Source: Nitriliruptorales bacterium (GTDB taxonomy: Bacteria > Actinomycetota > Nitriliruptoria > Euzebyales > Egibacteraceae). Taken from it: DNA of 44,011 nt. The stretch spans positions 1 through 44,011 of the forward strand of contig WHTG01000005.1 in NCBI GenBank assembly GCA_009377835.1, given 5' to 3'. Of this stretch, positions 34,355 to 42,863 are shown piece after piece (position 1 is the first letter of the stretch; every line of letters begins with the position of its first letter). Below the pieces are notes generated by a model, which worked only from the letters and a program-made list of their open reading frames with translations, did not search any database and was not told the origin of the DNA. Position numbers and translations under genes: made by a program.

Positions 34355-35157
34355 CTGAGCGCCTCGCCGGCGTGCTGCCGCCAGGCCGGCTCAACCTCGA
34401 TGCCCGCCAGTTCCGCCGCGATCACCCGGTAGGCGTCGGCACCCCTGGGCTGGGAACCCGCGGCGAGGATGGAGCGGCCGTCGTGCGGGGCCTCGGCGAA
34501 CCGCACCGATTTCCGCACCGGAACGCCCACCAGCCGCAGGTCGTAGCGCGACTGCACATCGGCCAGTACGGCCCGTGAGTGGCGTGTCCGGCCGTCGAAC
34601 ATCGTGGCGACGAAACCGGCGATTTCCAACTCTCGGTTCGTCAGTCGCTGGATGTCAACAATCGTTTCCAGCAGTTGCGACACCCCGCGGTGCGACAGCG
34701 TCTCGCACTGCACCGGGATGAGCACCCGATCAGCCGCCGTGAGTGCGTTCAGCGTGAGCACACCCAGGGAGGGTGGACAGTCGATGAGGATGGCGTCATA
34801 GCTGTCAGCCAGTGGCTCCAACTCGTACCTGAGCGCGTACTCCCGGCCCGTCCGGGTGAGCAGGACCACCTCCGCGCCGGCGAGGTCAATGTTGGCAGGC
34901 GCGATGTCCATCTCGTCGTGCTGAAGGATCGTCTTCTGCAACGGTGCCCGCCCGACCAGCACGTCGTGGACGGTGGGATCGATCGAGTCGGGGTCGTAGC
35001 CGAGGCTGAAGGTCAGGTCGGCCTGCGGATCCAGATCCACGACCAGGACGGCCTGCCCGCGCTCTGCCAGCGCCGCAGCGACCGACAGCACGGTTGTCGT
35101 CTTCGCCACGCCGCCCTTCTGGTTGGCAACGGCGTAGACGGTGGCACTGGAACGCAT
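34351..35157 (-). CDS. ParA/Soj-family ATPase
   Basis: A 268-residue partition-type ATPase. The deviant Walker A is VANQKGGVAKTTT near residue 10, Walker A' is VVDLDPQADLTFSLG, and Walker B is AILIDCPPSLGVLT. It lacks an N-terminal DNA-binding helix-turn-helix, as in chromosomal Soj/MinD-like proteins. No parB partner lies beside it, so it may be an orphan positioning ATPase rather than the chromosome-segregation ParA. A TACCCT box ends 7 bases before ATG 35157, the expected place for a leaderless transcript. It heads the operon with the zinc-ribbon and phosphatase genes. Confidence 0.9.
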   Translation of the reverse strand: MRSSATVYAVANQKGGVAKTTTVLSVAAALAERGQAVLVVDLDPQADLTFSLGYDPDSIDPTVHDVLVGRAPLQKTILQHDEMDIAPANIDLAGAEVVLLTRTGREYALRYELEPLADSYDAILIDCPPSLGVLTLNALTAADRVLIPVQCETLSHRGVSQLLETIVDIQRLTNRELEIAGFVATMFDGRTRHSRAVLADVQSRYDLRLVGVPVRKSVRFAEAPHDGRSILAAGSQPRGADAYRVIAAELAGIEVEPAWRQHAGEALR

Positions 35158-35177
35158 CCGCAGCAGGGTACCCGCCC

Positions 35178-35321
35178 GCCTGTGAACAGAGGGTCCTGGA
35201 TACGGACCCCCTGCGCGTGCAGGACGGCCGGATCGTCGAGATCGCCGATTTTTCGAAGTTCGGCGATCTGGCTGTGGCCGTCGCATCCGCGACAAAGGAC
35301 GACTGCCCGTTGGAGCTGTAG
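35178..35321 (+). pseudogene. possible SnoaL-like protein remnant
   Basis: A short plus-strand frame reads VLDTDPLRVQDGRIVEIADF SKFGDLAVAV, which resembles the last strand and helix of SnoaL/NTF2-like proteins (the RVxDGRIVEIxDF pattern) and then stops at 35321. No start codon or N-terminal part is found upstream; that space is the leaderless promoter of the divergent parA. It looks like a leftover of a deleted gene. The match is short, so confidence is low. Confidence 0.3.
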
Positions 35322-35356
35322 GACGTCGCCACCATGGCCGGTCGCGAACAGCACAA

Positions 35357-35380
35357 GGGCGGGACACCCAGGTCCCGCCC
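35357..35380. terminator. 9-bp GC hairpin
   Basis: GGGCGGGAC (35357-35365) pairs perfectly with GTCCCGCCC (35372-35380) around a 6-base loop. In the minus direction it is followed by TTGTGCTGTT, so it could terminate transcription coming from the FHA-LuxR operon 265 bases upstream, or a short RNA from the gap in between. Confidence 0.5.
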
Positions 35381-35644
35381 TCCGGTACAAGCCCGTCTCA
35401 GAGCGGATTATCCACTCCAGAGGCATAACCGGCGCGGCCACGCCGCGTAAACCGGTCAGGGGCATCCAGTATGGGGTCTCTGGCACCGGTCGCCGCGGTG
35501 ACCCGAAGGTCTGCGGCGAGGAGCACCGACGTCGACCCGCTGGTTCGTGTAAGTCTCCGAGCGGTTGTGGTGGAGGACGGGGCCTGGACGGCCCGACCTT
35601 GTGCAACGTCAAGCGTACCTGGGAGGGGGCGGTCAGTCACCCCG
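35381..35644. other. 264-base gap without a convincing gene
   Basis: No frame on either strand has protein-like composition together with a start. The minus-strand frame ending at 35398 uses many codons that are rare elsewhere in the window, such as AGA, ACA and ATA. A small hairpin, GAGTGGA-TAA-TCCGCTC on the minus strand, lies near 35402-35418. The gap could be a long 3' leader or hold an RNA; nothing can be assigned. Confidence 0.4.
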
Positions 35645-36229
35645 TCACTCGTCGGACAACAGTCCCATCCGCATCGCCGCCGCGACCGCAGCTGTGCGAT
35701 TCCGCGCACCGAGCCGGTCGAACACTTCCTGGCAGTGGGCTTTCACGGTGCGCTCCGTGACGCCGAGCTTGACCGCGATCTCCGGATTGGTCAGGCCTTC
35801 CTGCAGGTAGCTCAGCACCTCCTGCTGTCGTGGCGACAGCACCGGCTTGTCCTCGACGGGCGGCAACTCGATCATCTGCGTCGCTTCGTCGGCACTCGCC
35901 ATGGAGCCGCGATCCTCGAACCTGGTCTCGACGGTGCCGAATCTCACCACGTCGCCGTGGCGCAGCGCCTGGGATCCGGTCACTGGTTCATTGTTCACGA
36001 TCGTCCCGCCGGTGGAACCGAGGTCCTCCAGCCACACGGCCCCACTGGACTTGCGGATCACCGCATGCGAGCGGCTGACGTGCGGGTCGGGCAGCAGCAG
36101 GTCACTGCCCTCGCGGCGGCCCAGGACGAGTTCGTCGTCGTCGACGACGAGAATGCGTCCGCGCAGCGCCCCTTCGCTGGTGACCACGAACATGGGGAGC
36201 GGGGTGAGACGTTTCGCCTGGCCTACCAC
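35645..36229 (-). CDS. FHA-domain protein with C-terminal LuxR-type helix-turn-helix
   Basis: A 194-residue fusion. Residues about 14-108 are a forkhead-associated domain that binds phosphothreonine: VLGRREGSDLLLPD, HVSRSHAVIRK and LEDLGSTGGTIVN carry the Gly-Arg, Ser-x-x-His and Asn signature positions. After a linker, residues about 128-190 are a LuxR/NarL helix-turn-helix (LSPRQQEVLSYLQEGLTNPE, then VTERTVKAHCQEVFDRLGA). There is no receiver domain, so activity may be switched by a Ser/Thr kinase rather than a histidine kinase. GTG 36229 has GAGGAGG at good spacing within the end of the PHP gene (7-base overlap); ATG 36193 lacks a ribosome site. Confidence 0.88.
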   Translation of the reverse strand: MVGQAKRLTPLPMFVVTSEGALRGRILVVDDDELVLGRREGSDLLLPDPHVSRSHAVIRKSSGAVWLEDLGSTGGTIVNNEPVTGSQALRHGDVVRFGTVETRFEDRGSMASADEATQMIELPPVEDKPVLSPRQQEVLSYLQEGLTNPEIAVKLGVTERTVKAHCQEVFDRLGARNRTAAVAAAMRMGLLSDE

Positions 36230-37110
36230 TGGGCCTCCTCGGTCTCGCCGGCAGCTGGTCTCGCCGCCAGGTGCAGCAACGCATCGACGACGGCCGGGTC
36301 TGTGACGGCTGCCCCGATGCCAGTGTCTTTCCTCGTTCCGTGAAAATCACTCCCGCCGGTGACGCGCAGATCACGCTCGGCGGCGGCGCGGCGCCAGAAC
36401 CATCGTGCATCATCATCATGCGCGGCGTGGTCAGCTTCCACCCCCCGCAGTCCGGCTGCCACCAGTCGGTCAAGCAGAGCCAGGTCGACGGCGGCGTCCC
36501 GCGTCGACACCCCCGGGTGCGCCAGCACCGCGACGCCGCCGGCGGCGGCGATCAGTGCGGCACCATCTTCCGGCGCCAGCGCGTGCTTGGGGACGTACGC
36601 CACCGCACCATCGCCGAGATATTCGTCGAAGGCCGTGTCCAGATCCGGCACCCTTCCGGCGTCCACGAGTTCAGCGGCGACGTGGGGACGCCCGATCGGT
36701 GCTCCCCCTGCCCGCCTCAGGACGTTCGCCAGCGGGATGTCGATGCCGAGGTCACGCAGCTTGTCCAGCATCACCTCGGCACGGCGCAGCCGCTCGTTGC
36801 GCAGGCGATCGCATTCCGCGACCAGCGGTGGGTAGGTCGGGTCGACGTAATAGCCCAGGACGTGCACGCTGCGACCGCACAACTCCGTCGACAGCTCGAT
36901 ACCCGGCACGAACCTGATACCCAACCGCGCAGCGGCGCCCGCCGCCTCCGCCCAGCCCTGCATCGTGTCGTGGTCGGTGAGCGCCAGGCCCGCGAGTCCG
37001 GCCTGAGCGGCCAATACCACCGTCTGGGTGGGCGTCGTCGTGCCGTCCGAGCACCTGGAGTGAGTGTGGAGGTCGATGCCGGCCACGCGCTTACGCTCAG
37101 ACGAACGCAT
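36223..37110 (-). CDS. PHP-domain phosphoesterase
   Basis: A 295-residue PHP protein of the YciV/RNase AM type. Metal ligands are in IDLHTHSRCSDGTTTP (motif I), ALTDHDTMQGW (motif II), VPGIELSTE (motif III), and the C-terminal VLAHPG and GGSDFHG segments. Relatives hydrolyse 3',5'-bisphosphonucleotides or trim RNA ends. It overlaps the acyl-CoA dehydrogenase gene by 14 bases and the FHA-LuxR gene by 7, so the three are one operon. Confidence 0.9.
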   Translation of the reverse strand: MRSSERKRVAGIDLHTHSRCSDGTTTPTQTVVLAAQAGLAGLALTDHDTMQGWAEAAGAAARLGIRFVPGIELSTELCGRSVHVLGYYVDPTYPPLVAECDRLRNERLRRAEVMLDKLRDLGIDIPLANVLRRAGGAPIGRPHVAAELVDAGRVPDLDTAFDEYLGDGAVAYVPKHALAPEDGAALIAAAGGVAVLAHPGVSTRDAAVDLALLDRLVAAGLRGVEADHAAHDDDARWFWRRAAAERDLRVTGGSDFHGTRKDTGIGAAVTDPAVVDALLHLAARPAAGETEEAQW

Positions 37111-38248
37111 TTTCGCCCGTGAGGTGGCGGCCCAGCAGGAGGCGGTGGATCTGGCTGGTGCCCTCGTACAGGGTCGTCACGCGGGCGTCGCGGAGATAGC
37201 GCCCCACGGGATACTCGTCGGAATAGCCGTAGCCGCCGTGCACCTGAACGGCGCGGTCGGCATTGCGCACCGACGCCTCCGAACAGAACGCCTTTGCCAC
37301 CGATGACTCGACGGTGTGGCGTTCGCCCTTGTCGTGCTTCCACGCGACCTTCCAGTACAGCGCGCGGCTGGCCTGCAAATCCAGGTAGATGTCGCTGATC
37401 AGTTCCTGAACCAGTTGGAAGCTGGAGATCTTGCGCCCGAACTGTGTGCGTTCGTCGGCGTAGCGGATCGCTGCGTCCAGGCACGCCTGCGAGATCCCCG
37501 TCGCGCCGGCGGCAAGCGAGAATCGTCCCGAGTCCAGCGCGTTGAGCGCGATCTTCAGCCCCTCGCCGACCTCACCCAGCCGGTTCCCATCCGGTATCCG
37601 GACGTCGCGCATCGATATCTCGGCAGTGTCGCCGGCTCGCAGTCCGAGCTTGCCGTGGATGGGCCGCCCCTCGTAGCCGGGTGAGTCCTGCGGGACGAGG
37701 AACGCGGTTATGCCCTTCGCGCCCGAGCCGTGATCGGTCTGCGCGAAGATGACCGTGAGGATCCCGCGGCTGCCGTTGGTGATCCACATCTTCGAACCGT
37801 TGAGGATCCAGTCGTCACCGTCGCGGCTCGCCCCGCTGTTCATCGACGCGGGGTCGGAGCCGGCATTGGGCTCCGTCAGGCCGAAGGCACCCAGGCCCTC
37901 GGAGGTCAATCGCGGGAGCCATTCCCGCTTCTGCTCATCGGTCCCCCAGTTGAGCAGACAAGTACAGACCAGGCCGCTGTTGACGCTGACCAACGAGCGG
38001 ATCGACGCGTCCGTGCGACCCAGTTCCTCCACGATGAGCCCGTACGAGAGGTAGTCCAGCCCCATGCCCCCGAACTCCTCGGGAACCGACGCGCCGAGGA
38101 AGCCCATCTCGAACAGTTTCGGCAGCAGCTCGTCGGGAAACGCCTCGGTCTTGTCCAGCTCGCGCGCGTGCGGCGCGACCTCCTTGTCGCAGAAGTCCCT
38201 GGCGAGGCTGCGAATCTGCTGTTGCTGCTCGGACAGGTCGAAGTCCAC
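37097..38248 (-). CDS. acyl-CoA dehydrogenase
   Basis: A 383-residue FAD-dependent acyl-CoA dehydrogenase that makes the trans-2-enoyl-CoA in fatty- or amino-acid breakdown. Hallmarks are AFGLTEPNAGSDPASM, WITNGS, YADERTQFGRKISSFQLVQ and the end segment AVQVHGGYGYSDEYPVGRYLRDARVTTLYEGTS, here named by positions: its catalytic-base Glu falls in LYEGTS. The start is GTG 38248, with AAGGAG upstream at normal spacing. First gene of the operon with the PHP and FHA-LuxR genes. Specificity (short- or branched-chain) cannot be told. Confidence 0.94.
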   Translation of the reverse strand: MDFDLSEQQQQIRSLARDFCDKEVAPHARELDKTEAFPDELLPKLFEMGFLGASVPEEFGGMGLDYLSYGLIVEELGRTDASIRSLVSVNSGLVCTCLLNWGTDEQKREWLPRLTSEGLGAFGLTEPNAGSDPASMNSGASRDGDDWILNGSKMWITNGSRGILTVIFAQTDHGSGAKGITAFLVPQDSPGYEGRPIHGKLGLRAGDTAEISMRDVRIPDGNRLGEVGEGLKIALNALDSGRFSLAAGATGISQACLDAAIRYADERTQFGRKISSFQLVQELISDIYLDLQASRALYWKVAWKHDKGERHTVESSVAKAFCSEASVRNADRAVQVHGGYGYSDEYPVGRYLRDARVTTLYEGTSQIHRLLLGRHLTGENAFV

Positions 38249-38393
38249 CGTGATGCTCCTTGGCTCCAGTTGTCGGGCCGCTGCCGCTGCGTGCTGTGAC
38301 GGCGGGAGGCGACACTGTACGGCCCAGGGCCGGCGCGCCGCCCCGGATGGCTACGCTTGCGCCGCCACGTGACACTGAGCCGGGGGCTGGGGA

Positions 38394-39839
38394 TTGGACG
38401 ATCTTGCGACGCAGGCCCTGGACGACGCCATGGCGGCCGGCGCCGAGTACGCGGACGTGCGGGCGGTCCACGAGGACAGGGAGTCGCTGACAGTCCAGGA
38501 CCAGCGGGTCGAGGGGGTCGCGCGCGCGACCAGCCGGGGCGTTGGCGTGCGGGTTCTGGTTGAGGGATCGTGGGGCTTTGCGGGTACTGCGCGGCTGGAC
38601 CCGGCGCACATCGCCGAAGCGGCGCGATCCGCCGTCGCCATCGCCCGTGCCGGCGCCTCGCTGCGGCGCCGCAGCATCGAACTTGCGCCGCTGGACGTCG
38701 AGGTCGACCGGTATGTCACGCCGCACTCCACCGACCCTTTCGACGTGCCGGTGGAGGACAAGCTCGAGCTGCTCCTGAACGCGACCGCTGCGGCGAACTC
38801 CGTCGACGGATTGGCCTTCGCCAAAGCGTCGTGCGACGCCTGGAGGATCACCAAGTGGTTCGTCTCGTCCGACGGCGCCCGCCTGAACCAGACCCTGCTT
38901 CAGGTGGCCGGGGGCGTCGAGTGCGTCGCCGTCGACGACACACAGGTGCAGGCGCGCTCTTTTCCGAATTCCTTCCGCGGCTACTGCGGAACGGGGGGCT
39001 GGGAGGACATCGTCGCGCTCGACCTCGCAGGTCGCACCCCGCGGTATGCCGAGGAGGCTGTCGCGCTGCTGAGGGCGCCACCGCTGCCCGAGCACACCGG
39101 CACCGTGATCCTCGACGGCAACCAGGTCGCGCTGCAGGTGCACGAGAGTGTCGGCCACCCCCTGGAGTTGGACCGGATCCTCGGCTACGAGGCCGCCTAT
39201 GCCGGGACGTCGTGGGTCGCGGTCAACGACGTCGACCGCCTGCGCTACGGGTCCGAGCTGGTGAACCTGACGCTGGACAGCACAACCCCCAAAGCCCTGG
39301 GCACGTACGGCTACGACGACGAGGGCGTCCCCGCCGGGCGCCATACTCTCGTCGAGCAGGGCATGCTGCGCGGCTTTCTCAGCAGCCGCGAAACGGCACC
39401 GGGGCTTGGCGGGGACGTCCGCAGCAACGGGACGATGCGGGCGGAGTCGTGGGGCGCAATCCCGCTGATCCGGATGTCGAACATCCACCTGGAACCCGGT
39501 GAGGGGTCGCTCGAGCAGCTGCTCGACGACACCGGAAATGGCATCTTCATGACGACGAACCGCTCGTGGTCCATCGACGACAAGCGCCTCAACTTCCAGT
39601 TCGGGTGTGAGGTCGCGTACGAGATCCGCGGCGGTCGGCTGGGGCGCATGTACCGCAACCCGACCTACACCGGCCGCACCCCGGTGTTCTGGGGCTCGTG
39701 CGACGCGATCGCGGGCGCCGAAGCGTGGGAGGTGTACGGGACGCCCAACTGCGGCAAGGGTCAGCCGAGCCAGCTCGCACGGGTGGCGCACGGGGCCGCA
39801 CCCACCCGCTTCCGCGACGTGCGCATGGGCGTACGGTGA
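38394..39839 (+). CDS. tldD: TldD-like metalloprotease subunit
   Basis: A 481-residue protein of the TldD/PmbA family. The zinc site HESVGH (residues 250-255, HExxxH) follows QVALQVHE, and the typical C-terminal segments GRHTLVEQGMLRGFLSSRET and GNGIFMTTNRSWSIDDKRLN are present. TldD carries the metal site, while TldE/PmbA closes the chamber. Together they degrade unfolded peptides and, in some species, cut leader peptides of modified peptides. The start TTG 38394 has GGGGA upstream. The second subunit starts inside its stop codon. Confidence 0.92.
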   Translation: MDDLATQALDDAMAAGAEYADVRAVHEDRESLTVQDQRVEGVARATSRGVGVRVLVEGSWGFAGTARLDPAHIAEAARSAVAIARAGASLRRRSIELAPLDVEVDRYVTPHSTDPFDVPVEDKLELLLNATAAANSVDGLAFAKASCDAWRITKWFVSSDGARLNQTLLQVAGGVECVAVDDTQVQARSFPNSFRGYCGTGGWEDIVALDLAGRTPRYAEEAVALLRAPPLPEHTGTVILDGNQVALQVHESVGHPLELDRILGYEAAYAGTSWVAVNDVDRLRYGSELVNLTLDSTTPKALGTYGYDDEGVPAGRHTLVEQGMLRGFLSSRETAPGLGGDVRSNGTMRAESWGAIPLIRMSNIHLEPGEGSLEQLLDDTGNGIFMTTNRSWSIDDKRLNFQFGCEVAYEIRGGRLGRMYRNPTYTGRTPVFWGSCDAIAGAEAWEVYGTPNCGKGQPSQLARVAHGAAPTRFRDVRMGVR

Positions 39840-41200
39840 TCGCCGAGCCACAGTTGGGCCAGACGGCGTGCGAGCAGCTGGCCGACGCCGCCTTCGACGC
39901 TGTGAACGAAGCCGCCGTCGACGTCGAAGTCGTCATCCACCACAACGTGGAGGGCCTGACGCGGTTCGCAAACTCGCAGGTGCACCAGAACGTGGCGCGC
40001 GACGACCTCGCCGCAGCCGTTCGTGTAGTGCTCGACGGTGGTCGCTCCGGCGTGGTCAACGTGCACACGGACGGGCCGGGCGTCGTCGCGCGTGCGGCAA
40101 GGGACGCCATGGCGCTGGCGCGTATGGCACCACCCGATCCGGAGTTCCCCGGCCTGGCACCGGCCGCGCCCACGGTCGCAGTGCCCGTCGACGAGGCGAC
40201 GATCGCCGCCTCGCCGGAGAATCGGGCCGGCGCCGTTCGTGACGTCCTGTCGGAGATTCCGGACGAGTACGAGGCCGCGGGGGCGTATCGGACCGTCGCG
40301 TCCGAACTTGCCGTGTTCACTTCGGCGGGACAGCGGATCTACGCACCGGGGTCGGTAGCGACCCTCACGATGGTCGTCATGGGCCCAACCTCGTCCGGCT
40401 ATGCCGAGGGGGGCGAACGTGCCATGGCCGACATTGACGCCGCGGGCACCGCGGCGTCGGCGGTTGCCAAGGCCGCTGCGGGACACGACCCGGTCGACGT
40501 GCCTGCCGGCTCCTGGCCGGTGGTGCTCGAACCTCCCGCGGTCGCGACGATGGTCCAATTCCTGGCGTACCTCGGATTCGGGGGCCGCGACTACCTCGAG
40601 GGACGCTCCTTCACCGCCGGTCATCTCGGCGAGCGGTGCGTCGACCCGCGGCTGACGGTGGTTGACGATGCCCTGTCGCCGTTGGGCACGGGTCTGCCGT
40701 TCGACTACGAGGGCACGCCAAAGCAACGCGTCGAACTCATCCGCGACGGGGCCGCGGTCGGGATCGTGCACGACCGCCACTCCGCCGCGAAAGCGGGGAC
40801 GTCAAGCACCGGCCATGGTCTGCCTGCGCCGAACACCCACGGGCCGCTGTCGATGAACCCCGCGCTGCTGGCGGGCGACGGCGGCGCGTTCGACGACGTC
40901 ATCGGAGGGTGCGAACGCGGATTGCTGGTGACGCGCTTCCACTACACCAACGTCGTACACCCCAAGGAAACGTCGATCACGGGCATGACGCGCGATGGCA
41001 CGTTCCTGGTCGAGGACGGCCGCATCTCTGCCGCCGTGAAGAACCTGCGGTTCACACAGTCGATCCTGGCCGCGCTCGAACATGTGGAAGCGATCAGCTC
41101 CCAGACGGCCTACGCCACCGAAATCTTCGAAGAAGGTGGGCACTTCCCGTCACTGCGGCTGCCGACGTTCACGTTCAGCGGGGCGACCAGCTTCGGCTGA
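39836..41200 (+). CDS. TldE/PmbA-like protease subunit
   Basis: A 454-residue member of the TldD/PmbA family without the HExxxH zinc motif, so it is the TldE-type partner. Family segments include the N-terminal VEVVIHHNVEGLTRFANSQV, GPLSMNPALLAGDG and LVTRFHYTNVVHPKETSITG. GTG 39836 overlaps the tldD stop codon (GTGA), as usual for the heterodimer. A perfect hairpin 22 bases after the stop ends the unit. Confidence 0.92.
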   Translation: MIAEPQLGQTACEQLADAAFDAVNEAAVDVEVVIHHNVEGLTRFANSQVHQNVARDDLAAAVRVVLDGGRSGVVNVHTDGPGVVARAARDAMALARMAPPDPEFPGLAPAAPTVAVPVDEATIAASPENRAGAVRDVLSEIPDEYEAAGAYRTVASELAVFTSAGQRIYAPGSVATLTMVVMGPTSSGYAEGGERAMADIDAAGTAASAVAKAAAGHDPVDVPAGSWPVVLEPPAVATMVQFLAYLGFGGRDYLEGRSFTAGHLGERCVDPRLTVVDDALSPLGTGLPFDYEGTPKQRVELIRDGAAVGIVHDRHSAAKAGTSSTGHGLPAPNTHGPLSMNPALLAGDGGAFDDVIGGCERGLLVTRFHYTNVVHPKETSITGMTRDGTFLVEDGRISAAVKNLRFTQSILAALEHVEAISSQTAYATEIFEEGGHFPSLRLPTFTFSGATSFG

Positions 41201-41222
41201 CGCCTGGCACCGCAACGTGGCG

Positions 41223-41244
41223 ACCGCCGGAGAGACCCGGCGGT
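41223..41244. terminator. hairpin terminator between convergent genes
   Basis: ACCGCCGG (41223-41230) pairs perfectly with CCGGCGGT (41237-41244) around AGAGAC. It stands 22 bases after the TldE-like gene and 21 bases after the end of the oppositely oriented small membrane-protein gene, so it may serve both. Confidence 0.7.
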
Positions 41245-41265
41245 GACCCTTCCAGGATCGGGCGG

Positions 41266-41505
41266 CTACCCGTCCACCTCGACCTCCGCGTTCGGATCGA
41301 CGTTGACGCCCCCGCCTTCCTCGGCTGCGTCGCCGAAGATGTTCAGCGCCTGCAGCAGGAACCATGCGAGTATCAGCACCAGCAATACAGCGACGATCGC
41401 AGCGATGGCCCCGCCACCCCCGCCGCGGCGGGGACGGTCGTCGACGACGACTTCCCGCTCGGTGGCGACAGGCTCGGATTCGCGGACAACTTCCCGTTCC
41501 TTCAT
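41266..41505 (-). CDS. small single-span membrane protein
   Basis: A 79-residue protein. It has a charged N-terminal part (MKEREVVRESEPVATEREVV), an Arg/Gly stretch, one membrane helix at about residues 33-57 (AIAAIVAVLLVLILAWFLLQ), and an acidic Gly/Val tail. The positive charge before the helix suggests a cytoplasmic N terminus. ATG 41505 lies 9 bases after AGGAGG and is preferred to the TTG at 41514, which abuts the ribosome site. No family function is known; relatives of this shape are widespread in Actinobacteria. Confidence 0.75.
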   Translation of the reverse strand: MKEREVVRESEPVATEREVVVDDRPRRGGGGGAIAAIVAVLLVLILAWFLLQALNIFGDAAEEGGGVNVDPNAEVEVDG

Positions 41506-41561
41506 GATCGTCAACCTCCTGTGGGCCGCATGAGCGCGGCGTTACGAGGCCTATACCCACG

Positions 41562-42002
41562 GTGAACTCGGACACAACCGGCAGCACGCCCGTCCAGCCG
41601 GAAGGGGCACCAGTGATCGCCGTCGGCGCGGTGTGCGTGAGCGGGGCGAGACTGCTGCTGGTGCAGCGCGGCCGCGGGGTCGCGATCGGGAGCTGGTCAC
41701 TTCCCGGGGGGCGCGTCGACCACGGGGAGACGTTGCAGGACGCCGTCCGCCGGGAGCTGTTGGAAGAAACGGGTCTGGACGTCCGGGTCACAGGGCTGTG
41801 CGGCATCGCAGAGCGCATGTTCGACGAGCACCACTACGTCATCCTCGACTACTGGTGCGAGGTCGACCACGGCCGCGCAGCGGCAGCCGACGACGCCGCC
41901 GACGTGATGTGGGCGTCGCGCGAGGATCTCGAGCGGTTGCCGCTGGTGCCTCGGCTGCTGGACTTCCTGGACGAGCACGGCGTGCTGGAGAGGCTGCGTT
42001 GA
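41562..42002 (+). CDS. Nudix hydrolase
   Basis: A 146-residue Nudix enzyme with an intact catalytic box: [20 protein letters not shown] followed by TGL (GX5EX7REUXEEXGU). The N-terminal strand [20 protein letters not shown] and SWSLPGG fit ADP-ribose- or MutT-type enzymes that hydrolyse nucleoside diphosphates linked to another group. The start is GTG 41562; TATACC a few bases upstream could be a -10 box. The substrate is not deducible. Confidence 0.9.
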   Translation: MNSDTTGSTPVQPEGAPVIAVGAVCVSGARLLLVQRGRGVAIGSWSLPGGRVDHGETLQDAVRRELLEETGLDVRVTGLCGIAERMFDEHHYVILDYWCEVDHGRAAAADDAADVMWASREDLERLPLVPRLLDFLDEHGVLERLR

Positions 42003-42062
42003 CGGCTGGACCCGGAACGAAGGCGCGTGGAACGAGCTCCTCGACTCAGGCGTCCTACTGGC

Positions 42063-42854
42063 ATGCGACGTACGACGATCCTCGTTGCCCTGCCCCTGGC
42101 GCTCATGCTCGGTGCGTGCGGCCAGGATCCCGACGCTGCCGGCGGTGGATCCGGTGGCGGCGCCGACTACGACGGTGAATGGCGGCTGGTCGAAGGGCGG
42201 GGGCCGTCAGGCCGCATCCCTGTCCCGTCGAAGGTGACCCTGACCATCCAGGGCCGGACCATCTCGGGCGTGTCTGCGTGCAACCACTACAGCGGCACCG
42301 CGACGATCGACGGGACGTCCTTCGCGGCCACCGACGTCGGGGGGACGGAGATGGGCTGCCCCGGCAGGCGCGCGACGGCCGAGACCCGTTACCACGAGGC
42401 GCTGCTGGCCACGCACTCGATCGAACGCGCCGGCGACACGCTGCTGCTCGGCGGCGAAGGGGTCGACCTCGAGTTCGCGCCGGTCCCGCCGCCGGAGCCG
42501 GCGACGCTGGAGAACACGCAGTGGCACCTCGACGGCCTCATTCTGGGTCGCGGCCAGGACGGGAGCGTGATGAGCAACGACCCGGCCACGCTCACGCTGC
42601 ACCGCGACGGCACACTCACGGGATCGACCGGGTGCCGCACGATCACCGGCCGCTGGGGCCAGGCAGCCGGTGAGCGCTACACAACGTCCGATCTCGCCCC
42701 TCAGGGAGAGCTGCGGTGCGACGAGCACGTCCACGGGCAGGACGACCACGTCCTCGCGGTGCTGGGTGGGCAGTTCACCGCCCAGGTCGACGTCACACAG
42801 CTGACGCTGTTCCAGGCAGACGGGGAGCTGGGACTGACATACAGCGCCGACTGA
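42063..42854 (+). CDS. META-domain lipoprotein
   Basis: A 263-residue secreted protein. Residues 1-19 form a type II signal peptide with lipobox MLGAC, so Cys19 is probably lipidated. Two META/HslJ-type beta domains follow: the first at about 38-150 (WRLVEGRGPSG, SGVSACNHYSGTATIDG, MGCPGRRA), the second at about 160-263 (NTQWHLDGLILGRG, GSTGCRTITGRWGQ). These domains occur in heat- or antibiotic-response lipoproteins such as HslJ; their exact role is open. A Gly/Ser linker joins the anchor to the first domain. Confidence 0.88.
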   Translation: MRRTTILVALPLALMLGACGQDPDAAGGGSGGGADYDGEWRLVEGRGPSGRIPVPSKVTLTIQGRTISGVSACNHYSGTATIDGTSFAATDVGGTEMGCPGRRATAETRYHEALLATHSIERAGDTLLLGGEGVDLEFAPVPPPEPATLENTQWHLDGLILGRGQDGSVMSNDPATLTLHRDGTLTGSTGCRTITGRWGQAAGERYTTSDLAPQGELRCDEHVHGQDDHVLAVLGGQFTAQVDVTQLTLFQADGELGLTYSAD

Positions 42855-42863
42855 CGAACACCC

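Noticed and set aside
35398-35709. possible minus-strand gene downstream of the FHA-LuxR gene
   Set aside because: It would have no good start, uses codons rare in this window, and its first part overlaps the end of the FHA-LuxR gene in another frame.
34579-35760. 393-residue plus-strand frame
   Set aside because: Antisense to parA for most of its length and then Arg/Pro/Ser-rich with no motif.
37935-39851. 638-residue open frame on the minus strand
   Set aside because: It spans the divergent acyl-CoA dehydrogenase and tldD genes, both well supported; GC-rich DNA often leaves such antisense frames open.
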